DNA of 64,000 nucleotides, from assembly GCF_027533645.1 (NCBI RefSeq), contig NZ_JAQAGY010000008.1, forward strand, positions 62,001 through 126,000. The letters are read 5' to 3'. The notes beneath the pieces were generated by a model. The model was given only the letters and a program-made list of their open reading frames with translations. It did no database searches and was not told where the DNA came from. This DNA is from Paenibacillus caseinilyticus (GTDB lineage Bacteria > Bacillota > Bacilli > Paenibacillales > NBRC-103111). Shown here piece after piece: positions 45,005-53,025 of this stretch (positions are counted from its first letter, which is position 1; each line of letters starts with the position of its first letter). A program made the position numbers and the translations under genes.

Positions 45005-45649
45005 TTAGGACCCGGAGAACGTGAGAAGCATCGGCGTCACCCACTTCATCATCACGGGCGATAGGTAGGCTTCGAGTCCAGCCACGCCGACCAGAAGGAC
45101 AGCCGACCCTACCATGATGCCTGAGAAGCGCATGAAAGGTTCGTAGAGCGCCCCCTTGCGGGCGATGAATCGGTTCTTAACCAGATGCACGGTGAAAGCC
45201 ATGGCCGTCACGCTGCACACCAGGAGCAGCGGTATGATTACCAGATTCGGCGGAACGACGGATACGAGCGCGAACAGCAGGCCTTTCCAGGAGAGGGTGC
45301 CGACCATATATCCGACCGTGAAGCCGATCAGCACGCCTTTGAGAAAATCCAGAATCAGGATGAGCGGCAGTCCGATGACGGAGATCCCGAGCAGCCAAAT
45401 CAGGAGAATCCACTTGATGTGCATCGCAAAGGATTCGCGGAACGAGCCGGCCCCCCCGCCGTCCAAGGCTCCTTGGTGGACCGAGGAGAAGAAATTACCG
45501 AGATACCGGGCGATCTCCTCCCGCTGTTCGATCGAAAGGGCATTCACCATCACGGCCCCGAAGACGACGCCGGTCACGAAGACGACGCCGACAAAAATGT
45601 AGAATGACAGGTGCTCTTTCATATACAGCTCCAGCGTCCGGCTCCTCAT
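45005..45649 (-). CDS. spoIIM: Stage II sporulation protein M
   Basis: The 214-residue membrane protein (same length as B. subtilis SpoIIM) has five hydrophobic helices and the conserved FLKGVLIGFTVGYMVG segment. It belongs to the DMP complex with SpoIID and SpoIIP that remodels peptidoglycan during engulfment. ATG 45649 follows AAGGAGG; 45682 is an in-frame alternative. Confidence 0.93.
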   Translation of the reverse strand: MRSRTLELYMKEHLSFYIFVGVVFVTGVVFGAVMVNALSIEQREEIARYLGNFFSSVHQGALDGGGAGSFRESFAMHIKWILLIWLLGISVIGLPLILILDFLKGVLIGFTVGYMVGTLSWKGLLFALVSVVPPNLVIIPLLLVCSVTAMAFTVHLVKNRFIARKGALYEPFMRFSGIMVGSAVLLVGVAGLEAYLSPVMMKWVTPMLLTFSGS

Positions 45650-45746
45650 CGCTCCCATGCCTCCTTGTCCATATGGAACCATGATATGCAGGAGGATGCC
45701 GAGGTATGACTCTTATGAATGTAAGTGGCCAGCCATACCTGCCAAA

Positions 45747-45783
45747 GCGGCGGGACTGCAAGAAATGCTGAACCTCCCGCCGC
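45747..45783 (-). terminator. Weak terminator after the EndoQ-family gene
   Basis: GCGGCGGGA pairs perfectly with TCCCGCCGC, but only TTTGG follows on the minus strand. Confidence 0.4.
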
Positions 45784-45795
45784 CGAAGCAGCCCT

Positions 45796-46983
45796 CTATT
45801 TCTTGACGCGCCCGTACTTGCCCCCGCCGCCGGCCTCAAGCTGCAGGGTTCCCTCCCTGGCCTCTATGATGTACCCCGCGATACCCTCTCCGGCCGCCTC
45901 CTCCAGTTCATCGCGGGAAGCCCGGTGCAGCAGGTTCATCTCCGTGCCAAACCTCTCCAGCAGCTTCCTGAACATCTTCGGACCAAGCCCCGGAATATAT
46001 TCGAGCGGCACCTGGTACCGGTATGGCGGACGGTACTCCGGCACGAAGGGCTCGTCCCGGTCTGAAAGCGACAGAATCCGGTCCATGACGCCGCGTACCA
46101 GCTTGGTGCTGCCGCAGTACAAGCAGCGCTCCACTACGACGGCTCCACTCTCGTCGAGGATCGAACTGCAGTCCCCGCAGTAGGTCCGGTGATACTTGCC
46201 GAGCCGCGGGTTCAGGCCGTAGTTCGCGAGCACCCCGCGCCCTTCTTCGCCCGCCAGCACCCGGCGCAGCTCGCTGAAGGTCGGTTCGGCCATCGCGAAC
46301 TGGTTATACTCCCGTCCGATCTTCGGCAGAGAGTGCGCATCGGAGTTCGTAAGGAACGTATAGCGGTCCAGCTCGCTGATGTAGCCTGCCATGACGGAGT
46401 CGGCACTTAGGCCGAGCTCCACTGCGGCGATCCCGTCCAAATCGAGCAGATGCTCCATCCGGGTGGAGCCGCTGCCGTAGACGCTCTTGTGCGGCGTGAA
46501 GATGTGGGCCGGCACGAGCAGACCTCCTCGTCCGATCACTTCCTGCTGAAGCTCGCGGGACGGAACATAGAGCCGCTGCGAGCTCAGCTGCACGTTCTTC
46601 ATGTGCTTCGACAGCCACCTGCTGAAGGAGATCATGTCTGCGAGAGCTGGCAGGTAAGCGATCAGGTGCACGGGTCCCATGCCGGGCTCCCGTACCTCCA
46701 GCTCGCATCCGAGCATAACGGTGGTCCGGTGGTAGGCGATGCCGCCCCCCGCCCTCTCCTCCATCTCGCCGTTCATGAGATATCGTTCCATGTCGCGCTG
46801 TACACCGGGCGAGTGGCAGTCAATGATACCGATAATCTCGATCCCTTTGGTCTCCGAAGCCTCATGGGCGATGTTGTAGAACGTCAGGTTATTCGCCGCG
46901 CTGATCTTGACCGCTTCCCCTGCTTCCGTCCTTCCGATATGGATATGAAGGTCGGCGTAATAAGGCGTGAGGGCCGCATTCAT
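45796..46983 (-). CDS. Endonuclease Q-family protein (PHP domain)
   Basis: The 395-residue protein has PHP metal motifs (DLHIHI, DCHSP, GCELEV, PHKS, NSDAHS), a zinc ribbon (CGDC and CLYC) and a C-terminal helix-hairpin-helix (YIPGLGPKMFRKLL). EndoQ cleaves DNA 5' to deaminated bases and abasic sites in archaea and some Bacillaceae. B. subtilis yqxK is the likely counterpart. It overlaps nudF by four bases. Confidence 0.87.
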   Translation of the reverse strand: MNAALTPYYADLHIHIGRTEAGEAVKISAANNLTFYNIAHEASETKGIEIIGIIDCHSPGVQRDMERYLMNGEMEERAGGGIAYHRTTVMLGCELEVREPGMGPVHLIAYLPALADMISFSRWLSKHMKNVQLSSQRLYVPSRELQQEVIGRGGLLVPAHIFTPHKSVYGSGSTRMEHLLDLDGIAAVELGLSADSVMAGYISELDRYTFLTNSDAHSLPKIGREYNQFAMAEPTFSELRRVLAGEEGRGVLANYGLNPRLGKYHRTYCGDCSSILDESGAVVVERCLYCGSTKLVRGVMDRILSLSDRDEPFVPEYRPPYRYQVPLEYIPGLGPKMFRKLLERFGTEMNLLHRASRDELEEAAGEGIAGYIIEAREGTLQLEAGGGGKYGRVKK

Positions 46984-47549
46984 GCGGGGTACGAACCCGT
47001 CAGGCGGTAGATTTGCCAGGCGTATACCGCCATGATCGTCTTCGCGTCGGAGATCAGCCCTTCGCGGATGTACTGCTTCGCCTCCTCGAACGTCAATTCC
47101 TCCACATTCAGGAATTCGTCCTCGTCCGGCTGGGCATCTCCCGGTATCAAATCTTCTGCGGCGTATAAGTGGATGATCTCATCCGCGAATCCCGGAGAGG
47201 TATAAAAGGAGGAGAGCAGCGTCATCTTGCCGCAACGGTAGCCGGTCTCTTCCTGAAGCTCGCGCTGGGCGGCATCGAGCGGATCTTCCCCGGCATCCAG
47301 CTTGCCGGCCGGGATCTCGACCTGGCTGCGCTCGAGCGGCTTGCGGTACTGCTCGACCATCAGAATGCGGTCATCGGGCGTAAGGGCCAGTACGGCCACG
47401 GCGCCGGGATGCTTGACGATCTCCCGGGTCGATTCTCCGCCGCCCGGCAGCTTCACGGTGTCCACCTGCAGCGAAATGATCTTGCCTTGGAAAACCGGCT
47501 GGGTCGAAATTGTAATTTCTTCAAATTTTTTGGGAATGGAACGCGTCAT
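46980..47549 (-). CDS. nudF: ADP-ribose pyrophosphatase (Nudix)
   Basis: The 189-residue hydrolase has a complete Nudix box, GKLDAGEDP through QRELQEETGY, and the upstream EIPAG typical of ADP-ribose hydrolases. It splits ADP-ribose to AMP and ribose 5-phosphate. ATG 47549 follows GAGGAATC. Confidence 0.92.
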   Translation of the reverse strand: MTRSIPKKFEEITISTQPVFQGKIISLQVDTVKLPGGGESTREIVKHPGAVAVLALTPDDRILMVEQYRKPLERSQVEIPAGKLDAGEDPLDAAQRELQEETGYRCGKMTLLSSFYTSPGFADEIIHLYAAEDLIPGDAQPDEDEFLNVEELTFEEAKQYIREGLISDAKTIMAVYAWQIYRLTGSYPA

Positions 47550-47722
47550 GCCGATTCCTCCTCCGCATCTGCGGGTATTGTATTGGTACAGCCTTCTCAC
47601 ATTATACCAGAAGTCGGGGGACAACCCTAAACCGAAGGAACGTGCGAAAAATAGGGACATAACCTATCAGTCTCCAGCATAAGGTGGACTATAGCATCCT
47701 ATCAAGCTGGGAGGAATAATCT

Positions 47723-47986
47723 ATGAAATCCTATGTAACCGAACAGCAGCTCCGACTCGTGGGCAAAGCCTGGGAAATCCGCAAATACCTGCAGCGTGCG
47801 CTCGAACGTGCGGCAGCCGATGTGCCGCTGGCGTCCATCCTGGACGGCACGCAGAGCTTCTCTGTGCCGCAGGGCAAGCGTGTGATCCGTTCCGCCGCAG
47901 CCGTGTCCGGAACAGTCCGCAGACCTTCCTATACCCGGCAATCTCCCATAACAAAAGCCATCTCCGCCTATTCCCCTCTGAACTGA
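47723..47986 (+). CDS. mciZ: MciZ-like FtsZ inhibitor with C-terminal tail
   Basis: The N-terminal 40 residues, MKSYVTEQQLRLVGKAWEIR onward, contain LVGKAWEIR, which I recall as identical in B. subtilis MciZ, the mother-cell peptide that caps FtsZ filaments. The B. subtilis peptide is 40 residues; this one has 87, with a basic Ser/Arg-rich tail (about 45-87) that I do not recognise. It lies next to nudF, the syntenic place. GGGAGG precedes the ATG. CATAAC at 47658 and CATAAGGT at 47678 loosely resemble a sigma-E promoter. Confidence 0.78.
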   Translation: MKSYVTEQQLRLVGKAWEIRKYLQRALERAAADVPLASILDGTQSFSVPQGKRVIRSAAAVSGTVRRPSYTRQSPITKAISAYSPLN

Positions 47987-48081
47987 GGGATTCATCATAT
48001 GGAGTCGACGGACGCCGTCCATCGGCCGCGGTTCGCTGAGCCCTCTATCCAACCAAGGGCATCTTCTTTGACTTGCACATA

Positions 48082-48130
48082 ACCAAAGGGCTGTCCCAAG
48101 TCTCGAGAGAGAATGGAACAGCCCTTTGGT
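48082..48130 (-). terminator. Long hairpin after the M20 peptidase gene
   Basis: ACCAAAGGGCTGT and ACAGCCCTTTGGT form a perfect 13-bp stem with a 23-base loop. Only TTATG follows on the minus strand, so termination is likely but the U tract is weak. Confidence 0.5.
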
Positions 48131-48157
48131 ATGTTAGCGAGACTCGGGATACCGGTA

Positions 48158-49300
48158 TTACGTTGTGGCTCCGGCAGCCGTTTCCTTGACGATCGCAACA
48201 ACAACTTCCGCCGTCTTCACCAGATCCGATACCGCGATGCGCTCTTTCGTCGTATGAATGTCCAGGTAGCCGACGGCAAGGTTGACCGTTGGGATGCCGA
48301 TCCCGTTGAACATGTTCGCGTCGCTCCCTCCGCCGGAGTGGAAGATGCGCGGCGTGCAGCCTACGTTCTTCAGCGCCTCGGAGGCGAGTTTGACCACCGG
48401 TGCGGTTTCATCGTACATGAACGCCGGGTAGATCACTTCGCTTTTGAACTCCAGCTTCGCACCCATCTCCTGCGCCGCAGATTCGCAAGCCGCACGCATC
48501 TTCTCCACCTGCGCATGCATTTTCTCATCCGTGATACTGCGCGCTTCGCCTTCCAGACGCACACGTTCGACTACGATATTCGTCGCGCCGTCGATGCCGC
48601 CTTCGAACCGGCCGATATTGGCCGTCGTCTCGTCATCGATACGGCCCAGCGGCATACGCGAGACGGCCTTGCTCGCTACCGCGATAGCCGAGATGCCGTC
48701 CTCTGGATTCACGCCGGCATGGGCCGAGCGGCCCCAGAACGTGATGTAAATCTTCGCCTGTGTAGGCGCCGCTACTGCGATATCGCCGATGGTGCCGTTG
48801 GAGTCCAGCGCATAGCCGAAATCAGCGTCGACCAGCTTCGCATCCATATTGCGGGACCCGAGAAGCCCCGACTCTTCGCCGGCTGTAATGGCGAATTGAA
48901 TCTGGCCGTGGGGAATGTTGTTCTCCTTGAGGACGCGGATCGCTTCCAGCATGGCGGCCAGGCCGGCCTTGTCATCTGCGCCGAGAATCGTCGTCCCGTC
49001 GCTGCGGATGTACCCGTCCTCTCCGAGCTGAGGCTTCACGCCCTTACCCGGCGTGACCGTATCCATGTGAGAGGTGAAGAACAGCTTCGGTGCCGACGGC
49101 ACACCCGATGGGGCCAGGGTGAAGAACAAGTTGCCCGAAGCATGGCCTGTTTTGGCTGCCGAGTCATCCTCTTCTACCGTCAGGCCTAGGGCTGTGAATT
49201 TTTCTTTGAGCACTTTCGAAATTTCAGCTTCATATTTCGTCTCGCTGTCAATCTGCACCAGTTCCATAAATTCCGCGACCAGCCGATTTTCCTGAATCAT
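48158..49300 (-). CDS. M20-family peptidase (YqjE/peptidase T-like)
   Basis: The 380-residue metallopeptidase shows the zinc and catalytic residues in FTSHMDTV, GADDKAG, TAGEESGLLGS and SDANMFNG, with a dimerisation insert. The family covers tripeptidases and aminopeptidases; the name YqjE-like is by similarity, and the substrate is uncertain. ATG 49300 follows GGAGGAAAG. Confidence 0.85.
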   Translation of the reverse strand: MIQENRLVAEFMELVQIDSETKYEAEISKVLKEKFTALGLTVEEDDSAAKTGHASGNLFFTLAPSGVPSAPKLFFTSHMDTVTPGKGVKPQLGEDGYIRSDGTTILGADDKAGLAAMLEAIRVLKENNIPHGQIQFAITAGEESGLLGSRNMDAKLVDADFGYALDSNGTIGDIAVAAPTQAKIYITFWGRSAHAGVNPEDGISAIAVASKAVSRMPLGRIDDETTANIGRFEGGIDGATNIVVERVRLEGEARSITDEKMHAQVEKMRAACESAAQEMGAKLEFKSEVIYPAFMYDETAPVVKLASEALKNVGCTPRIFHSGGGSDANMFNGIGIPTVNLAVGYLDIHTTKERIAVSDLVKTAEVVVAIVKETAAGATT

Positions 49301-49373
49301 GGACTTTCCTCCCGTATCCTCGATGAGGTAAAATATAAGTATAGCATTTCCATTCACAAGGAGCTGAACCCGT

Positions 49374-49469
49374 TTGCGAAACAAGACCATCTTCAAGATT
49401 GTTGTTTACCTTATGATCGCATCCATGCTGCTTTCCACGTTACTTCTGACTGCAACCTCGTTCTACTAG
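49374..49469 (+). CDS. prli42: Prli42-like stressosome-anchoring miniprotein
   Basis: A 31-residue single-helix protein, MRNKTIFKIVVYLMIASMLL then STLLLTATSFY, matches the length and MRNKxxxKIVVY start of Prli42, which tethers the stressosome via RsbR in Listeria. It starts with TTG ten bases after AAGGAG. It is too short for most gene finders. The 3' end stops five bases before the convergent bkdB stop. Confidence 0.8.
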   Translation: MRNKTIFKIVVYLMIASMLLSTLLLTATSFY

Positions 49470-49474
49470 AGGAA

Positions 49475-50839
49475 TCAGTAAAGCTTCGTCTCCTGATTGT
49501 ACCCCTCCAGATTTTCCTTCACGCGCTGCATGAACCGGCCGCAGATGACGCCGTCGAGAATGCGGTGGTCGAGGGAGAGGCACATGTTCGCGATCGAACG
49601 CACGGCGATCATGTCTTGGATCACGACAGGCTTCTTCACGATGGACTCGAAGGTTACGATGGCGGCCTGAGGGTAGTTGATGATCGGATAGGAGAGGATC
49701 GATCCGAATGACCCGGTGTTGTTCACCGTGAACGTACCGCCCTCCAGCTCGCTCAGCGTCAGCTTGCCGGCTCTTCCCCGCTTGGTCAGATCGTCGATCT
49801 CGCGGGCCAGGCCGGCTATTGTTTTTTCGTCGGCTTTCTTGATGACCGGAGACAGCACAAAATCCTCCGTCCCGACCAACAGCGAGATGTTGATGTCTTT
49901 CTTGACGATAATCTTGTCGACGCCCCACACCGAATTCATAATCGGATAGTCTTTGATGGCATTAACGACAGCCTTCAGCACAAAAGCCAGATAGGTCAGA
50001 TTGATGCCTTCCTGCTTCATGAAATCGCCCTTGAGCTTGTTGCGCAGATGAACCAGATTCGTCACATCCACTTCGATCATCGTCCAGGCATGCGGAATCT
50101 CGGTCACGCTCTGCCGTGTACGGCTCGCAATGATGCTGCGCACCGGTGTGACGTCTACCAGATACTCACGCCCGCCGGTATGATGCCCTTCCGCCTCCAC
50201 GTTGGCATGCGGCGGATTCTCCGAGAGATGAATCCCCGTCGTGCGCACCGGCATCTTCGGCGAAGCGGGCACGAATACTCCCTGAGCCGCCGCGGCCGCC
50301 GCCGCATCCCGGTCCGCCTGGTCAACGGACTTCACAGCCTCGGTTACGGCGGAAGAAGAACCGGCTCCGGAAGCGATATAAGCTTCGACGTCCTTGCGCG
50401 TAATGCGCCCGCCCATGCCGCTGCCGCTGAGGTTCGAGAGCGCGATGCCGTGCTCTGCGGCCAGCTTCAGCACGGCCGGCGAGTACCGGGCCCGCATGCC
50501 GCCCTCTGCCGGAGCACCGGCAATCGCACTTGCTGCTGCCGCCACAGTAGGGGCAGCCGGGGTCCCCATGCGGGCACCTGCAGCGGACGGCTCCTCGATC
50601 AGACAGAGCGGGGCCCCTACCGGAGCCGTTTCCCCTTCCGCAACGACCAGACGGAGGAGGCGCCCCGCGATGGGCGATGGCATCTCCACGGTTACCTTAT
50701 CCGTGATCAGCTCGCACAGTACGTCGTATTGTTCTATGATGTCACCCGGCTGCCGCAGCCACTTGCCGACCGTGGCCGATACCAGGCTTTCGGCCAAGTG
50801 GGGAACGGGTACCTCGGTTCCTATCGTCTTTTCGGTCAT
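49475..50839 (-). CDS. bkdB: Branched-chain 2-oxoacid dehydrogenase E2 (acyltransferase)
   Basis: The 454-residue E2 has a lipoyl domain with acceptor Lys in ITDKVTVEMPS, a peripheral subunit-binding domain (about 120-155), Ala-rich linkers, and a catalytic domain with LSLDHRILDG near the C-terminus. It transfers branched acyl groups to CoA. It is the last gene after bkdAA-bkdAB. Confidence 0.94.
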   Translation of the reverse strand: MTEKTIGTEVPVPHLAESLVSATVGKWLRQPGDIIEQYDVLCELITDKVTVEMPSPIAGRLLRLVVAEGETAPVGAPLCLIEEPSAAGARMGTPAAPTVAAAASAIAGAPAEGGMRARYSPAVLKLAAEHGIALSNLSGSGMGGRITRKDVEAYIASGAGSSSAVTEAVKSVDQADRDAAAAAAAQGVFVPASPKMPVRTTGIHLSENPPHANVEAEGHHTGGREYLVDVTPVRSIIASRTRQSVTEIPHAWTMIEVDVTNLVHLRNKLKGDFMKQEGINLTYLAFVLKAVVNAIKDYPIMNSVWGVDKIIVKKDINISLLVGTEDFVLSPVIKKADEKTIAGLAREIDDLTKRGRAGKLTLSELEGGTFTVNNTGSFGSILSYPIINYPQAAIVTFESIVKKPVVIQDMIAVRSIANMCLSLDHRILDGVICGRFMQRVKENLEGYNQETKLY

Positions 50840-50853
50840 GATCGTTTATCCTC

Positions 50854-51834
50854 CTAGAACAAGGCCAGCTTGCGCATGGCTTCCCTGATTTTATCCGTGC
50901 TGAGCAGGAAGAACTTCTCCATAGGCGGGTTCATGCCGACAGCCGGCACGTCCGCTCCGCATAAGCGCATGATCGGCGCATCGAGCTCGAAGAGCAGTTC
51001 TTCGGCGATAATCGCCGAAACCTCCGCCCCTACCCCGCCGGTCTTGTTGTCTTCATGCACAATGAGCACTTTGCCGGTCTTCGCCGCGGCCGCCAGGATC
51101 GCTTCGTTATCGAGCGGCTGCAGGGTCCTCAGATCGAGGACATGGGCGGAGATTCCTTCCGCGGCCAATTCCTCGGCGGCACGCAGCGCGTATTGTACCG
51201 TAATACCGTAGGAGATTACCGTGATGTCCGTGCCTTGGCGCTTCACGTCAGCTTTGCCGATCGGCACGATATAATCCTCATCCGGCACTTCCCCGGTCAC
51301 CCCAAGGTAGCATTTTTTGTGCTCAAAATAGAGGACCGGATCCGCATCGCGAACCGCCGCCTTAAGCAATCCCTTGGCATCGTAAGGCGTCGAAGGAGCA
51401 ACGATCTTGAGGCCCGGCACCCCGAAGAACACGGACTCCGGACACTGGGAGTGATACAGCGCCCCGCCTCCGGTCGCCCCATAAGGGGCCCGTACGACGA
51501 GCGGGCAGTTCCAGTCGTTGTTGGAACGGTAGCGGATCAGCGCCGCCTCCGAGATGATCTGGTTCGTCGCGGGGTAGATGAAGTCCGCGTACTGCATCTC
51601 GGCGATCGGCTTCATCCCGTACATGGCCGCCCCGATTGCAACGCCGGCAATGGCGGATTCGGCCAGCGGGGTATCCATGACACGCTCTTCCCCGAACACG
51701 TCGCGCAGTCCCTTCGTCGCGTTCATGACGCCGCCCTTACCGACGTCTTCCCCGAGCACGAACACATTCTCGTCGCGCTCCATCTCTTCTTTCATGGCCG
51801 TACGAATGGCCTCCAGGTATGTAATGACCGCCAT
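50854..51834 (-). CDS. bkdAB: Branched-chain 2-oxoacid dehydrogenase E1 beta
   Basis: The 326-residue transketolase-like beta subunit starts MAVITYLEAIRTAM and includes VFVLGEDVGKGGV and the catalytic-pocket region HSQCPESVFFGVPGLKIV. It pairs with the E1 alpha encoded one base upstream. ATG 51834 follows GAGGAGG; the longer frame start is poorly supported. Confidence 0.94.
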   Translation of the reverse strand: MAVITYLEAIRTAMKEEMERDENVFVLGEDVGKGGVMNATKGLRDVFGEERVMDTPLAESAIAGVAIGAAMYGMKPIAEMQYADFIYPATNQIISEAALIRYRSNNDWNCPLVVRAPYGATGGGALYHSQCPESVFFGVPGLKIVAPSTPYDAKGLLKAAVRDADPVLYFEHKKCYLGVTGEVPDEDYIVPIGKADVKRQGTDITVISYGITVQYALRAAEELAAEGISAHVLDLRTLQPLDNEAILAAAAKTGKVLIVHEDNKTGGVGAEVSAIIAEELLFELDAPIMRLCGADVPAVGMNPPMEKFFLLSTDKIREAMRKLALF

Positions 51835-51835
51835 G

Positions 51836-52846
51836 CTACACTTCCTCCTCTTCCGCGAATACATGCTTCAGCGTGTCCTCGGGGAGCGGGAATGGCGCCT
51901 GCTCGGCATAGAGTGTCGCTTCGTTCAGCTCCGTCTTGATACGCTCCGCAAGCTCCGCTTCCTGCTCGTCGCTCCACAGGCCGGACTGCACGAGGTACTG
52001 CCGGAAGACCGGCAGGCCGTCCTTGGCGCGGTTTTCTTCGACCTCTTCTTTGGTCCGGTACAGCAGGTCGTTATCCGAAGTGGAGTGCGGCGGAATGCGG
52101 TACATCACCGCTTCGATCAGGGTCGGGCCTTCTCCGCGGACGGCCCGCTCGCGCGCCTCCTTCACGACGCGGTAGACCTCCAGCGCGTCCCTGCCGTCGA
52201 CCTTCACGCCCGGGAACCCGTATCCTGCGGCGCGTTCGGCGATGCTGCCTGCCGTCTGCTTGTGCAGGGGCACCGAGATCGCATACTGGTTGTTCTCGCA
52301 CATGAAGATGACGGGCAGCTTGTTGACGCCGGCAAAATTACATCCTTCGTGGAAGTCTCCCTGGTTGCTGGAACCGTCGCCGAAGGTCACGAAGGAGACG
52401 AAATCCTTGCGCTGCAGCTTGGCGGCAAGGGCGAACCCGGCCGCGTGGGGCACTTGTGTGGTGACAGGGGAAGAGCCGGTCACAATGTTCAGCTTCTTAT
52501 GGCTGAAGTGACCCGGCATCTGCCGCCCGCCGCTGTTCGGATCCTCCGCCTTCGCGAAGACGGAGAGCTGCAGCTCCCTCAGCGTCATACCGACGGTCAA
52601 TACAAATCCGTAGTCGCGGTAATACGGAAGGAAATAATCCTTCCCTCTGTGCAGCGCGTAGGCCGCAGCCACTTGCGCCGTCTCCTGCCCGATGCCCGAC
52701 ACGTGAAAGGCGATCTTGCCGGAGCGCTGGAGTAGGAACCCGCGCTCGTCAAACATACGGGCTTTCAGCATATATGTATACATCTCGACGGCCTGCGCAT
52801 CTGTGAGACCGAGCTGGCGGTGTTTCTGGATTTGTCCGATGGACAT
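51836..52846 (-). CDS. bkdAA: Branched-chain 2-oxoacid dehydrogenase E1 alpha
   Basis: The 336-residue thiamine diphosphate subunit has the ThDP motif TFGDGSSNQGDFHEGCNFA and the phosphorylation-loop-like region HSTSDND. It decarboxylates the oxoacids of Val, Leu and Ile to supply branched acyl-CoA, primers for iso/anteiso fatty acids. ATG 52846 follows AAGGAGGG. Confidence 0.94.
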   Translation of the reverse strand: MSIGQIQKHRQLGLTDAQAVEMYTYMLKARMFDERGFLLQRSGKIAFHVSGIGQETAQVAAAYALHRGKDYFLPYYRDYGFVLTVGMTLRELQLSVFAKAEDPNSGGRQMPGHFSHKKLNIVTGSSPVTTQVPHAAGFALAAKLQRKDFVSFVTFGDGSSNQGDFHEGCNFAGVNKLPVIFMCENNQYAISVPLHKQTAGSIAERAAGYGFPGVKVDGRDALEVYRVVKEARERAVRGEGPTLIEAVMYRIPPHSTSDNDLLYRTKEEVEENRAKDGLPVFRQYLVQSGLWSDEQEAELAERIKTELNEATLYAEQAPFPLPEDTLKHVFAEEEEV

Positions 52847-52895
52847 GGGAGGAACCCTCCTTATAAGATACTCGCTCTGCACTCAAGGCCAGAGT

Positions 52896-52925
52896 CTAAT
52901 ACCAGGTGCTAATACTACCTAATAT
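52896..52925 (-). repeat. Three CTAATAY repeats at the bkd transcription start
   Basis: CTAATAC (52896), CTAATAC (52909) and CTAATAT (52919) lie in the plus strand just downstream of the -10. They may be an operator for the bkdAA promoter; no known regulator box fits with certainty. Confidence 0.35.
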
Positions 52926-52931
52926 AACTAT

Positions 52932-52960
52932 ATTATAATAGCTTCCGAATATGAAAACAA
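52932..52960 (-). promoter_or_regulatory. Promoter of bkdAA-bkdAB-bkdB
   Basis: Minus strand TTGTTT (52955-52960), 17-base spacer and TATAAT (52932-52937). It lies between lpdV and bkdAA, so the E1/E2 genes need not depend on lpdV transcription. Confidence 0.55.
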
Positions 52961-53025
52961 TTTTTGATTCGAGAGATTGAATGGTCAGCTATCTTGCAGC
53001 TTATCTTGCCCTGCAGCAGCGGCTC

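Noticed and set aside
48113-49189. Long open frame antisense to the M20 peptidase gene
   Set aside because: Composition is typical of antisense shadow reading and the peptidase motifs lie on the other strand.
52847-53025. T-box or attenuator before bkdAA
   Set aside because: No T-box core or terminator hairpin; only a promoter and short repeats.
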